64,000 bases of DNA from Bradyrhizobium japonicum USDA 6 (GTDB taxonomy: Bacteria > Pseudomonadota > Alphaproteobacteria > Rhizobiales > Xanthobacteraceae), in the NCBI RefSeq assembly GCF_000284375.1, contig NC_017249.1:2334001-2398000 (forward strand). Reading direction: 5' to 3'. The translations under genes were made by a program, and so were the position numbers. This document shows, piece after piece, positions 1 to 9,282 of the stretch (position 1 is its first letter; each line of letters begins with the position of its first letter). The notes below the pieces were generated by a model. That model was given only the letters and a program-made list of their open reading frames with translations, searched no databases and was not told the DNA's origin.

Positions 1-208
1 CGACCTCGGCATGGCGGTCGTGGTCGAGGGCATCGAGACCAACGAGCAGCTCGAGCTGATCAGCGCCGACGGCACCGTCTCCGAGGCGCAAGGCTATCTG
101 TTCAGCCGTCCGGTGCCCGCCGTGCGGATGCGCCAGCTCCTCAACGCCTCGCATGGGCGGCGCGGCGAGAGCCTGCTCCAGGTCGTAGGCTCACGCTCCT
201 TCGCCTGA
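1..208 (+). CDS. EAL-domain protein, C-terminal end (partial)
   Basis: The reading frame is open at the left edge of the window and ends at TGA 206-208. The visible residues, including VVVEGIET and AQGYLFSRPVPA, match the end of the EAL cyclic-di-GMP phosphodiesterase domain: the conserved glutamate-containing strand (usually VAEGVET) followed by the G-Y-L-F/G-x-P segment. Only about 68 residues are visible, so catalytic residues further upstream and any partner domains cannot be judged. An internal ATG at 11 is not a credible start, because the EAL fold needs the upstream sequence. Confidence 0.8.
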   Translation, partial: DLGMAVVVEGIETNEQLELISADGTVSEAQGYLFSRPVPAVRMRQLLNASHGRRGESLLQVVGSRSFA

Positions 209-255
209 GTCCACATCCAGAAATTGCACGTCGCTTCAGGCCGTTGCTGAACCTA

Positions 256-269
256 CCGTAGTGCTACGG
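256..269. promoter_or_regulatory. Perfect inverted repeat upstream of the N-acyl amino acid synthase gene
   Basis: CCGTAG-TG-CTACGG is a perfect 6-bp inverted repeat with a 2-bp spacer, 136 bp before the start of the downstream synthase gene and 47 bp after the EAL stop. It could be an operator for a dimeric regulator. No regulator gene is adjacent and there is no T-tract, so it does not look like a terminator. Confidence 0.3.
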
Positions 270-405
270 AGGTTAACCCTATCGCGTCGATTGCTTTGCA
301 TCGTCGTTAAGGAGGTGTTAATAAATCGTCACGCGCGCGCAAGTTGTTCAGCGGCAAATGCCCCGGGCTCGCGTTTTCGTTGTGGGTGGTGGGTAAGGAG
401 TTCGA

Positions 406-1131
406 ATGCAGTCCTCAGCCAGATCTGTCATTTCGGCTGTTGGACGGGGGGCGGAGCTTCTGACCGACGTCGACTATCATCTCGCGGAGACCGACGCGGA
501 GAAGGAGCAAATCTACAACCTCCGCTACCGCGCCTATCTGCGCGAGGGTGCCGTCAGGGAATCCGCGGAAGCCCGGGTCACCGACCGCTACGACGAGCTG
601 CCGAACGCGTGGACCTTCGGCGTCTATCTTCGCGGCCAGCTCTGCAGCTCCGTGCGCATCAGCGTGCTGACCTCCGAATGGCGCGAGTCCACCTCGGCCG
701 ACGTCTTCCCCGACATCCTGCTGCCGCGGCTCGATCGCGGCGAGGTCATGATCGACCCGACCCGCTTTGTCGCCGACCCCGACCAGGTGAAGCGGGTTCC
801 GGAATTGCCCTATCTGACGACCCGGCTCGCCTACATGGCGTGCGAGCACTTCAATGCCGATCTCGGCCTCGCCATCGTGCGTCCCGAGCATCAGGCCTTC
901 TACCGTCGGGTGTTCCTGCACGAGACGATCGCCGAGCCCCGCCTGGTTCCGGGTCTCACCAAGCCGTTCGGACTAATGGCGGCGGATTTCCCGACCTTCC
1001 GGAAGAAGGTGTTCGAGCGTTATCCGATCATGCGCTCCACCGCCTTCGAGCGGCGGATGCTGTTCGGGCGCGGCGGGCAGCGCGAGATCCCGCAGCGGTC
1101 GTCACTGGTGCCGGAAGCCGTTCACGTCTGA
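406..1131 (+). CDS. FeeM-type N-acyl amino acid synthase / autoinducer-synthase-like acyltransferase
   Basis: This 241-residue protein resembles the FeeM family, acyltransferases with a GNAT-like fold related to LuxI synthases that join acyl-ACP to an amino acid. Visible family features are the N-terminal Y-x-LRYR-x-Y motif (residues about 41-47), the central conserved arginine strand SSVRISVL, and the E-x-x-RFV-like segment MIDPTRFVAD. Bradyrhizobium genomes usually carry it as a conserved protein of unproven substrate. Start ATG 406 has a strong AAGGAG site at 395-400. No fee-type partner genes (acyl carrier protein, exporter) are adjacent, so it appears to be monocistronic. The substrate cannot be inferred. 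Confidence 0.7.
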   Translation: MQSSARSVISAVGRGAELLTDVDYHLAETDAEKEQIYNLRYRAYLREGAVRESAEARVTDRYDELPNAWTFGVYLRGQLCSSVRISVLTSEWRESTSADVFPDILLPRLDRGEVMIDPTRFVADPDQVKRVPELPYLTTRLAYMACEHFNADLGLAIVRPEHQAFYRRVFLHETIAEPRLVPGLTKPFGLMAADFPTFRKKVFERYPIMRSTAFERRMLFGRGGQREIPQRSSLVPEAVHV

Positions 1132-1423
1132 TTGCCGGCCGTCACCGCCTCGAGCCGCCGCGCCGTTCGGCCGGGGCTCCGTTCGCCCCCATCATCGTTC
1201 GAGCCCAAAATTCCAGCAAAAACCTGCACTTTTGCCGGGTGCTGCAGCTTGCCTTCACCCTCGCGCCACATTTAGAACCCATTAACCATGACGGTTGCTT
1301 TTCGCGGTTTGGGGGCATTTGACCGGCTGAAGCAAGGTTCCATCAAGGTTGACGGAACGTTCGCTTAACCAACCCCCTGTAGACCGGACAGCAGTGGACG
1401 AACGTGAGCGTGGAGGCTCCGGA

Positions 1424-1912
1424 ATGAAATACCCTATGCGTATCCTCCAGGGATTGAAGCTGGCTGCGGTGGTTGCGATCGCGCTGTCGATGGGCGCATG
1501 CGCGAACAAGAACGCAGCGACGGATGCGATGGCCAATGCTGCGACGCCTGGCAGCCAGCAGGATTTCGTCGTTAACGTGGGCGACCGCGTGTTCTTCGAG
1601 AGCGACCAGACCGATCTGACGCCGCAGGCGATCGTGACCCTGGAGAAGCAGGCGCAGTGGCTCCAGAACTATCGGCAGTACAGCTTCACCATCGAGGGGC
1701 ATGCGGACGAGCGCGGCACCCGCGAATACAACATCGCGCTCGGCGCCCGCCGCGCCCAGTCGGTGCGTTCGTTCCTCGCCTCGCGCGGCATCGATCCGAA
1801 CCGCATGCGCACGATCTCCTACGGCAAGGAGCGGCCGGTCGCCGTCTGTAACGATATTTCCTGCTGGTCGCAGAACCGTCGTGCCGTCACTGTGCTGAAC
1901 GCGAGCTCCTGA
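1424..1912 (+). CDS. pal: Peptidoglycan-associated lipoprotein Pal
   Basis: Pal is the outer-membrane lipoprotein of the Tol-Pal complex and binds peptidoglycan through its OmpA-like domain. The 162-residue product starts with a lipoprotein signal ending in the lipobox MGAC (Cys about residue 25). Next comes the OmpA C-terminal domain, with IEGHADERGTREYNIALG and the RRAQSVR and SYGKERP segments that contact diaminopimelate. ATG 1424 is chosen over the in-frame ATG 1349 because it has a TGGAGG site at 1411-1416 and puts the signal peptide at the N-terminus. tolQRAB are not directly upstream; cpoB follows after a terminator. Confidence 0.95.
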   Translation: MKYPMRILQGLKLAAVVAIALSMGACANKNAATDAMANAATPGSQQDFVVNVGDRVFFESDQTDLTPQAIVTLEKQAQWLQNYRQYSFTIEGHADERGTREYNIALGARRAQSVRSFLASRGIDPNRMRTISYGKERPVAVCNDISCWSQNRRAVTVLNASS

Positions 1913-1951
1913 CGATCAGTCAGGCGCCGTTCATCTTCAGGAACCGATTAT

Positions 1952-1982
1952 GCCGGCGCCCTCTCGGGCGCCGGCTTTGTTT
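1952..1982 (+). terminator. Rho-independent terminator after pal
   Basis: A perfect 10-bp stem (GCCGGCGCCC, 1952-1961) with a TCTC loop and its complement at 1966-1975 is followed by TTTGTTTC. It lies 40 bp after the pal stop and before cpoB, so much pal transcription should end here although the two proteins act in the same system. Confidence 0.85.
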
Positions 1983-2096
1983 CAGCCATCTGTGACCGAA
2001 ACCCCGTGGTGCCAGTCACATTTTTGGCGTACTGCCTTTCAATGTGTGGCGCGTCGCAGGTTCCGTCGCAGATTTCGTTTTCGTCGTCAGGGCAAG

Positions 2097-3125
2097 ATGT
2101 CATCCAGATCCAAGGTCTTTACCGGCACCGTGGCGATCGCCGCGCTGTTCTCTTTGTGCTCGCCCGCACTGGCGCAGTCGGACGATGACCCCGAGATGCG
2201 GATCGAACGGCTGGAGAACCAGCTGCGCCAGCTCACCGGCCAGAACGAGGAGCTGCAATACCGCAACCGCCAGCTCGAAGAGCGGCTGCGGGCGCTCGAG
2301 GGCGGCGCGCAGGCCGCGCCCGGACAGGCGCCGGTCCAGCCCTCTGTCGCGGCCGTACCGCCTGCGCAGTCCGCGCCGGCCTACCGCCAGCAGCAACAGG
2401 CCCAGCCGAATTACGAGCAGCCGCAGATCGCCGCTCCCGCGCCGATCGTTCAGGAGCAGCCGGCGCCCGGTGCGCCCGGCGTGCGCCGCCGCGGTGACTC
2501 CTTCGATCCGAACCAGAACCCGAATGCGCCCGGCGCGCCACGCGCGCTTGGTGGCGGGCAGCAGCCGATGCCGGCAGGCGCGCCCGGCGGGCGCGCTCCC
2601 GGCGAGCCGCTCGATCTCGCCAACACCAGCCCGCGCTACCAGCAAGGCGTGCCACCGGCAGCCCAGCCCGGCTATCCGCCGGCACAATCGGGTTATCCCG
2701 CGCCATCGGGAGGCGCCGGCCTGACCACCCTGCCGCCCTCGGCAACGCCGCGCGACGAGTTCGACCTCGGCATCGGCTACATGCAGCGCAAGGACTATGC
2801 GCTCGCCGAGCAGACCATGAAGAATTTTGCGCAGAAATATCCGAGCGATCCGCTGCTCGGCGACGCGCAATACTGGCTCGGCGAAAGCTATTACCAGCGC
2901 CAGCAATATCGCGACTCCGCGGAAGCCTTCCTCGCCGTCACCACCAAATACGACAAATCCGCCAAGGCGCCGGATGCCCTGCTGCGGCTCGGCCAGTCGC
3001 TGGCCGCGCTGAAGGAGAAGGAAGCCGCCTGCGCCGCCTTCGGCGAGGTCGGCCGCAAATATCCGCGCGCCTCCGCCGGCGTCAAATCCGCCGTCGATCG
3101 CGAGCAGAAGCGGGTGAAGTGCTGA
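2097..3125 (+). CDS. cpoB: Tol-Pal system cell-division coordinator CpoB (YbgF)
   Basis: This 342-residue periplasmic protein has an N-terminal signal peptide ending at ALAQ (about residue 27). A short coiled coil follows (RIERLENQLRQLTGQNEELQ). A long Pro/Gln/Gly/Ala-rich linker spans roughly residues 80-220. A C-terminal TPR domain starts near FDLGIGYMQRKDYALAEQ, with repeats such as YPSDPLLGDAQYWLGESYY. This coiled-coil/linker/TPR layout is that of YbgF/CpoB, which couples Tol-Pal constriction to peptidoglycan synthesis. ATG 2097 is preferred to ATG 1950 because only it starts a signal peptide. The linker is longer than in E. coli, as is usual in rhizobia. Confidence 0.9.
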   Translation: MSSRSKVFTGTVAIAALFSLCSPALAQSDDDPEMRIERLENQLRQLTGQNEELQYRNRQLEERLRALEGGAQAAPGQAPVQPSVAAVPPAQSAPAYRQQQQAQPNYEQPQIAAPAPIVQEQPAPGAPGVRRRGDSFDPNQNPNAPGAPRALGGGQQPMPAGAPGGRAPGEPLDLANTSPRYQQGVPPAAQPGYPPAQSGYPAPSGGAGLTTLPPSATPRDEFDLGIGYMQRKDYALAEQTMKNFAQKYPSDPLLGDAQYWLGESYYQRQQYRDSAEAFLAVTTKYDKSAKAPDALLRLGQSLAALKEKEAACAAFGEVGRKYPRASAGVKSAVDREQKRVKC

Positions 3126-3205
3126 CGCGCAGTATTTGCGCCCTGACAATGCGGATGGCGCTGCACTAAATAGCTAAATAGTCTGGTGATTGCCTGGGCA
3201 GCGTC

Positions 3206-4381
3206 ATGTCGGACGACGACAACTCACCGATCTCGGCGCGCGCGGCGAAGCAGCTCTTCGCCGAGCTGAGAGGCGCGCCCGCGCTGGTGCTCGCGGTCTC
3301 CGGCGGACCCGACTCGGTCGCGCTGATGTGGCTCGCCGCGCGCTGGAAGCGCGGCCTGGCACGCGGTCCGCAACTGACCGTCGTCACCGTCGATCACGGC
3401 CTGCGCCCGGAGGCGGCGCGCGAGGCGCGCGAGGTCAAGCGGCTGGCGGCTGAACTCGGGCTGGTACACCGGACCTTGCGCTGGCGCGGCGCGAAGCCGG
3501 ACACGGGACTGCCCGCCGCTGCACGTGAAGCCCGTTACCGCCTGCTTGCGCGGGCCGCGCGCAGCGTCGGCGCGAGCCATGTGCTGACCGCCCACACCCG
3601 CGACGACCAGGCCGAGACCGTGCTGATGCGCCTTCTGCGCGGCAGCGGGCTTGCCGGGCTGTCGGCGATGGCGCGCCTCACGGAACGCGACGGCGTCGTG
3701 CTGGTGCGGCCGCTGCTCGATATCCCGAAGTCGCAGCTGATCGCGACCTTGAGGCGGGCGAAGATCGGCTTTGCCGATGATCCCACCAATCGCGACACCG
3801 CCTTCACCCGGCCGCGGCTGCGCGCGCTGCTGCCGCAGCTCGCGGCCGAGGGCGGCGACAGCAGGAGCCTGGCGCGGCTCGCAGGCAGGCTGGCGCGCGC
3901 CAATGCGGCGGTCGACGTGCTGGTCGATGGCGCCGAACGCTTCCTTCAGCTTCGGACGCGCGGCGATGCGCCGCAGGCGGGCGTTCGCAGCTTCGAGGTC
4001 TCGGCATTTGCCAATCTGCCGGAGGAGGTCCGGCTGCGGCTCCTGCTGCGGGCCGTCAATGCCCTTGGCCATGAGGGGCCGGCGGAACTCGGGAAGGTCG
4101 AGACCCTTCTGGCGGCGCTCGATCAGGCCATAGCCGCAAGCCCCCGCGCAGCCGGAAATGGCCGGCCTGTCCTGAAGCAAACCCTTGCGGGAGCCTTGAT
4201 CAGCCTTGCCGGGGGCGTATCCACATCGCACCGGCGCCGGCCCGGCGGTCCAAGGGACGGACGAGGGCGGATCAGGGCGGATCATGACACCGGCCGTTTC
4301 CGCCGCGCCCCGTCAGGACACCTTAACCAGGCAGGAAAAACCCCGGGCAGATCGCCATTATTTCAGCGGGAATCGCTCTAA
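3206..4381 (+). CDS. tilS: tRNA(Ile)-lysidine synthetase TilS, probably frameshifted near the 3' end
   Basis: TilS makes lysidine at C34 of tRNA-Ile(CAU) using ATP and lysine. The PP-loop SGGPDS is at about residues 32-37. VDHGLRPEA, TAHTRDDQAETVLMRLLRG and DPTNRDTAFTRPRLR are all diagnostic. From the GGGGG run at 4211-4215 the annotated frame becomes Arg/Gly-rich and noncoding-like. The frame obtained by adding one G instead reads GGRIHIAPAPARRSKG and stops at 4285-4287, which looks like a natural C-terminus. The real 3' end may therefore be 4287. The N-terminal catalytic part is intact in either case. The gene lies between cpoB and ftsH, the usual alphaproteobacterial order. Confidence 0.9.
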   Translation: MSDDDNSPISARAAKQLFAELRGAPALVLAVSGGPDSVALMWLAARWKRGLARGPQLTVVTVDHGLRPEAAREAREVKRLAAELGLVHRTLRWRGAKPDTGLPAAAREARYRLLARAARSVGASHVLTAHTRDDQAETVLMRLLRGSGLAGLSAMARLTERDGVVLVRPLLDIPKSQLIATLRRAKIGFADDPTNRDTAFTRPRLRALLPQLAAEGGDSRSLARLAGRLARANAAVDVLVDGAERFLQLRTRGDAPQAGVRSFEVSAFANLPEEVRLRLLLRAVNALGHEGPAELGKVETLLAALDQAIAASPRAAGNGRPVLKQTLAGALISLAGGVSTSHRRRPGGPRDGRGRIRADHDTGRFRRAPSGHLNQAGKTPGRSPLFQRESL

Positions 4382-4410
4382 GATGGGATAAATAGTCCCA
4401 TCTCGTTCCC

Positions 4411-4439
4411 TTGGCAGCGACCGGGGCGGCACCTAAATT
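4411..4439 (+). promoter_or_regulatory. Candidate housekeeping promoter for ftsH
   Basis: TTGGCA at 4411-4416 and TAAATT at 4434-4439 are separated by exactly 17 bp and lie about 108 bp before the ftsH start. The match to a sigma-70-type promoter is good. A heat-shock sigma-32 match is not obvious at this spot. Confidence 0.5.
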
Positions 4440-4546
4440 GTATCCGTCTAACCAAGAGGATTCCTTGGGGATTTCCTCGCACTGACAAAGTAACTGCTAC
4501 CGCCCAAGGATCAGGCCGCGATCCGCGCGACCACGAAGGAAGATCG

Positions 4547-6469
<1,923 letters not shown>

Positions 6470-6492
6470 TCGAGAAGCGGTAGATCAAATTG

Positions 6493-6521
6493 AAAAACGC
6501 GGCGGAAACGCCGCGTTTTTT
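6493..6521 (+). terminator. Rho-independent terminator after ftsH
   Basis: A 12-bp perfect stem (6493-6504 with 6509-6520) closes a GAAA tetraloop and runs into a T6 tract. It lies 23 bp after the ftsH stop. Confidence 0.92.
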
Positions 6522-6732
6522 GTTGGCCGATGTTGATGCAGTTGCGCTTCAAGCTCCGGTCTCGCGCCCCGGACGCAGCGCAGCGCCCCTTCGGCGGTGC
6601 GTTGCAGAACCGGGGCCCATGTCTCCGCATCTTACCGTTTGGCCTTCTGGGTCCCGGCTCAGCGCAGCAGCGTTGCACGCTGCAGCGCGTCCGGGACACG
6701 AGAGAGAGGCGCGTGTCGTCGCCACGGACTCC

Positions 6733-6810
6733 GTCATTGCGAGCGCAGCGAAGCAATCCAGAATCTTTCCGCTGCGGCAGTCTGGATTGCTTCGCTGCGC
6801 TCGCAATGAC
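6733..6810. repeat. 30-bp palindromic repeat, copy 1 (18-nt loop)
   Basis: Two 30-bp arms (6733-6762 and 6781-6810) are perfect inverted complements, starting GTCATTGCGAGCGCAGCGAA. An 18-nt loop separates them. A second copy with the same loop length is at 56914-56991. Both lie between convergent genes, here ftsH and the 6948-7802 hydrolase. The family is an abundant REP/BIME-like element in Bradyrhizobium. The rest of the gene-free stretch 6522-6947 holds no coding sequence I can support. Confidence 0.9.
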
Positions 6811-6847
6811 GACGTGGAGGCGCCGTGCTCGCAACGAGGCTCCGGTC

Positions 6848-6944
6848 TCGTAGGGTAGGCAAAGGCGCAAAGCGCCGTGCCCACCATCTCTCGACAGTCA
6901 CGACAAAACTGGTGGGCACGCTGTCGCTTTGCCCACCCTACGAT
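6848..6944. repeat. Nested palindromic repeat (TCGTAGGGTRGGC family), copy 1
   Basis: The outer arms are TCGTAGGGTAGGCAAAG and CTTTGCCCACCCTACGA; an inner pair is formed by GTGCCCACCA and TGGTGGGCAC. A second copy lies at 7885-7982, so the two copies bracket the alpha/beta hydrolase gene between them. It overlaps no coding sequence and ends three bases before the hydrolase stop codon. Confidence 0.85.
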
Positions 6945-6947
6945 ATC

Positions 6948-7802
6948 TCACTTCGCGGCGTCCTTCCGCTCCAGAAAATGCAGCACGTCGTCGCTGAACT
7001 GCTCGGGATCCTGCAGGAACGAGAAGTGACTGACCTCCGGCTGGATCAGCAGGCCGGCGCCCGGAATGTTTGCCGCCATGAACTCGGTGTTCTCGCGCTT
7101 GATCGCCTCGTCGTGGTCGCCGTCCACGATCCAGGTCGGGACCTTGATCGTCGCGAGATCCGACGCCGTCCATTTCGGCTGGCTCTCCCACATTTTGGTG
7201 ATCTCGGCGACGAAGCTCTTGTACTCGGTCGGGGTCGGCGACAGGCGCTTGTACTCCTCGCCGGCTCTCGCGATGTAGGCGTTGAAGACGTCGTTCGACG
7301 CAATGTCCGCAACGCCTGACGGATCCGAGTTCGCCGCGAAGGCGAACAGCTTGCTCACGCGCTCCGGATGCTTCATCGCGATGTCGAGGCCGATGATTGC
7401 GCCGTCGCTCCAGCCGACGATCGCAGCTTTCCTGATCTTGAGGTGATCGAGCAGGGCGACCACGTCCGAGGCCATCAGATCGTAGCCATACGGCTCCTGG
7501 TTGCGGCTGCTGCGCCCATGCCCGCGGCTGTCCATGACGATGACCTGATAGTGCCGTTGCAGCGCGCGGACCTGGTGGCCCCAATAGTTGGCGTTGGCGA
7601 GGCCGCCATGCAGCAACAGGACGGGCTCGCCGCGGCCGAACGTTGCGTACCAGACCTTGATGCCGTTGACGGGCGCGAAGCCGCTCTGCGTCGCCCTGGG
7701 CAGTGTCGGCGTCGGCGGCAGGTTCAGCCATTGCGGCGCCGCATGTGCCGCGGTGATCGCGACCGTGACGAGAAGCGCGGTGAAAAGATTACGAAACATC
7801 AT
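6948..7802 (-). CDS. Exported alpha/beta-fold hydrolase
   Basis: This 284-residue protein has a cleavable signal peptide (residues 1-21, ending AHA), placing it in the periplasm. The alpha/beta-hydrolase core shows the oxyanion HGG motif (LLHGGLANANYWG) and the nucleophile elbow GWSDG. The probable acid lies in VDGDHDE and the histidine in VSHFSF. It resembles prolyl-aminopeptidase-like and haloperoxidase-like hydrolases of unknown substrate. A second Met follows the first, so the start may be one codon later. Copies of one palindromic repeat family flank the gene on both sides. Confidence 0.85.
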   Translation of the reverse strand: MMFRNLFTALLVTVAITAAHAAPQWLNLPPTPTLPRATQSGFAPVNGIKVWYATFGRGEPVLLLHGGLANANYWGHQVRALQRHYQVIVMDSRGHGRSSRNQEPYGYDLMASDVVALLDHLKIRKAAIVGWSDGAIIGLDIAMKHPERVSKLFAFAANSDPSGVADIASNDVFNAYIARAGEEYKRLSPTPTEYKSFVAEITKMWESQPKWTASDLATIKVPTWIVDGDHDEAIKRENTEFMAANIPGAGLLIQPEVSHFSFLQDPEQFSDDVLHFLERKDAAK

Positions 7803-7884
7803 GGTGCGTATTCCTGTTCAAGCATCAGGCATTACCGCACGGCAACACGGATGCGTCAGCTTCTAAGGCGTTACAGATGTAGCG

Positions 7885-7982
7885 ATCGTAGGGTGGGCAA
7901 AGGCGCCCTTGCGCCGTGCCCACCATCCTTCGGCAGTCGCGACAGATGGTAGGCACGCTTGCGCTTTGCCCACCCTACGATA
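7885..7982. repeat. Nested palindromic repeat (TCGTAGGGTRGGC family), copy 2
   Basis: Outer arms of 18 bp (7885-7902 and 7965-7982, ATCGTAGGGTGGGCAAAG and its complement) match perfectly, with inner GTGCCCACCAT / ATGGTAGGCAC arms. It lies between the divergent hydrolase and solute-binding protein genes and is homologous to 6848-6944. Confidence 0.88.
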
Positions 7983-8079
7983 GCCGCCCGATAATGATTG
8001 GAATTCGCCGTAATGTCATGGCATGCTCCTTTCAAATAAAGGTGCGGCGCGACCGCACCGATAAAGGGGAGGGGAGCCA

Positions 8080-9282
8080 ATGCGTCTTGCGACGGCATTG
8101 GGCGCGCTTGGCGCCGTTTCAATCCTGTTCCAGCCTGCTGCTTCTGCCGCCGAGATGCGCGGCGTCACCGCGACCGAGATCAAGATAGGCCAGACCATGC
8201 CCTATAGCGGGCCGGTGTCGGCCTTCGGCGCGCTCGGCAAGGGCGAGGTCGGCTATTTCAAGATGCTGAACGAGAAGGGCGGCATCAACGGTCGCAAGGT
8301 CAATCTGATCTCGCTCGACGACAGCTACGCGCCGCCGAAATCGGTCGAGCAGACCCGCCGGCTGGTCGAGAGCGACGAGGTCGCGCTGATCTTCTCCTCG
8401 ATCGGCACCGCCCACAACACCGCAATCGCAAAATATCTCCAGTCCAAGAACGTGCCGCAGCTCTTCATCGGCTCCGGCGCGTCGAAATTCGCCGACATCG
8501 CGCAATATCCGCAGGCGACGATGGGCGTGCAGGCGCCGTTCCGCTACGAGGCGCGGCTCTATGCGCGCTACGCGCTGGCGAAGAACCCGAACGCGAAATT
8601 CGCCGTGATCTCGCAGAACGACGACTACGGCCGCGATTATCTCGCAGGCCTCAAGGACGTGCTCGGCGAGAAATACGATAGCGTCGTGACTGGGGCGACC
8701 TACGAGATCCAGGACCCAACCATCGATTCCCAGATCGTGAAATTGAAAGCGTCGGGCGCGGACGTGTTCGTGATCGCGGCAACACCGAAATTCGCCGCGC
8801 AGGCGATCCGGAAGTCCTTCGAGATCGGCTGGCGGCCGATGACCTTCCTCTCCAACGTCGCCGTGTGGGTCTCGACCGTGATGGAGCCGGCGGGCCTCGA
8901 GGCCGGCACCGGCATTCTCTCGACCGCCTATGTGAAGGACCCCGACGATCCCGCCTGGAAGGACGATCCCGGCGTGAAGGGCTGGCGCGAGTTCATGACC
9001 AGATATGTGCCCGAGGCCGACCAGCACGACACCAACTACGTCAATTCCTACAACAGCGCGATGGCGCTGGAGGCGGTGCTGAAGGCCTGCGGCGATGATC
9101 TCTCGACCGAAAACATCTTGAAACAGGCCTATGCGATCCGCGATCTCGAATTGCCGATGCTGCTCCCCGGGATCAAGGTGAACACCAGCCCGACCGACCA
9201 TGTGCCGGTCGACCAGATGCAGTTCATGCGTTTCGACGGCAAGAGCTGGGAGCGCTTTGGCGAGTTGCAGACGGGGAATTGA
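8080..9282 (+). CDS. ABC transporter substrate-binding protein, branched-chain amino acid type
   Basis: The 400-residue periplasmic protein has a signal peptide (about residues 1-23, ending ASAAE) and the Leu/Ile/Val-binding type I fold. This is seen in EIKIGQTMPYSGPVSAFGALG, the GGINGRKVNLISLDD loop and the QNDDYGRDYLAGLK hinge segment. In rhizobia, such orphan LivK-like proteins bind amino acids or small organic or aromatic acids, and the ligand cannot be told here. No permease or ATPase genes adjoin it. ATG 8080 has a GGGGAGGGGA site just upstream. Its 3' end overlaps the convergent EamA gene by 59 bp. Confidence 0.9.
   Translation: MRLATALGALGAVSILFQPAASAAEMRGVTATEIKIGQTMPYSGPVSAFGALGKGEVGYFKMLNEKGGINGRKVNLISLDDSYAPPKSVEQTRRLVESDEVALIFSSIGTAHNTAIAKYLQSKNVPQLFIGSGASKFADIAQYPQATMGVQAPFRYEARLYARYALAKNPNAKFAVISQNDDYGRDYLAGLKDVLGEKYDSVVTGATYEIQDPTIDSQIVKLKASGADVFVIAATPKFAAQAIRKSFEIGWRPMTFLSNVAVWVSTVMEPAGLEAGTGILSTAYVKDPDDPAWKDDPGVKGWREFMTRYVPEADQHDTNYVNSYNSAMALEAVLKACGDDLSTENILKQAYAIRDLELPMLLPGIKVNTSPTDHVPVDQMQFMRFDGKSWERFGELQTGN

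Noticed and set aside
261..1322. A 353-residue frame overlapping the FeeM-type gene, with a perfect AAGGAGGTG near its start
   Set aside because: The product is Arg/Ser/Pro-rich with no family resemblance; the FeeM-type frame explains the region and has its own ribosome site.
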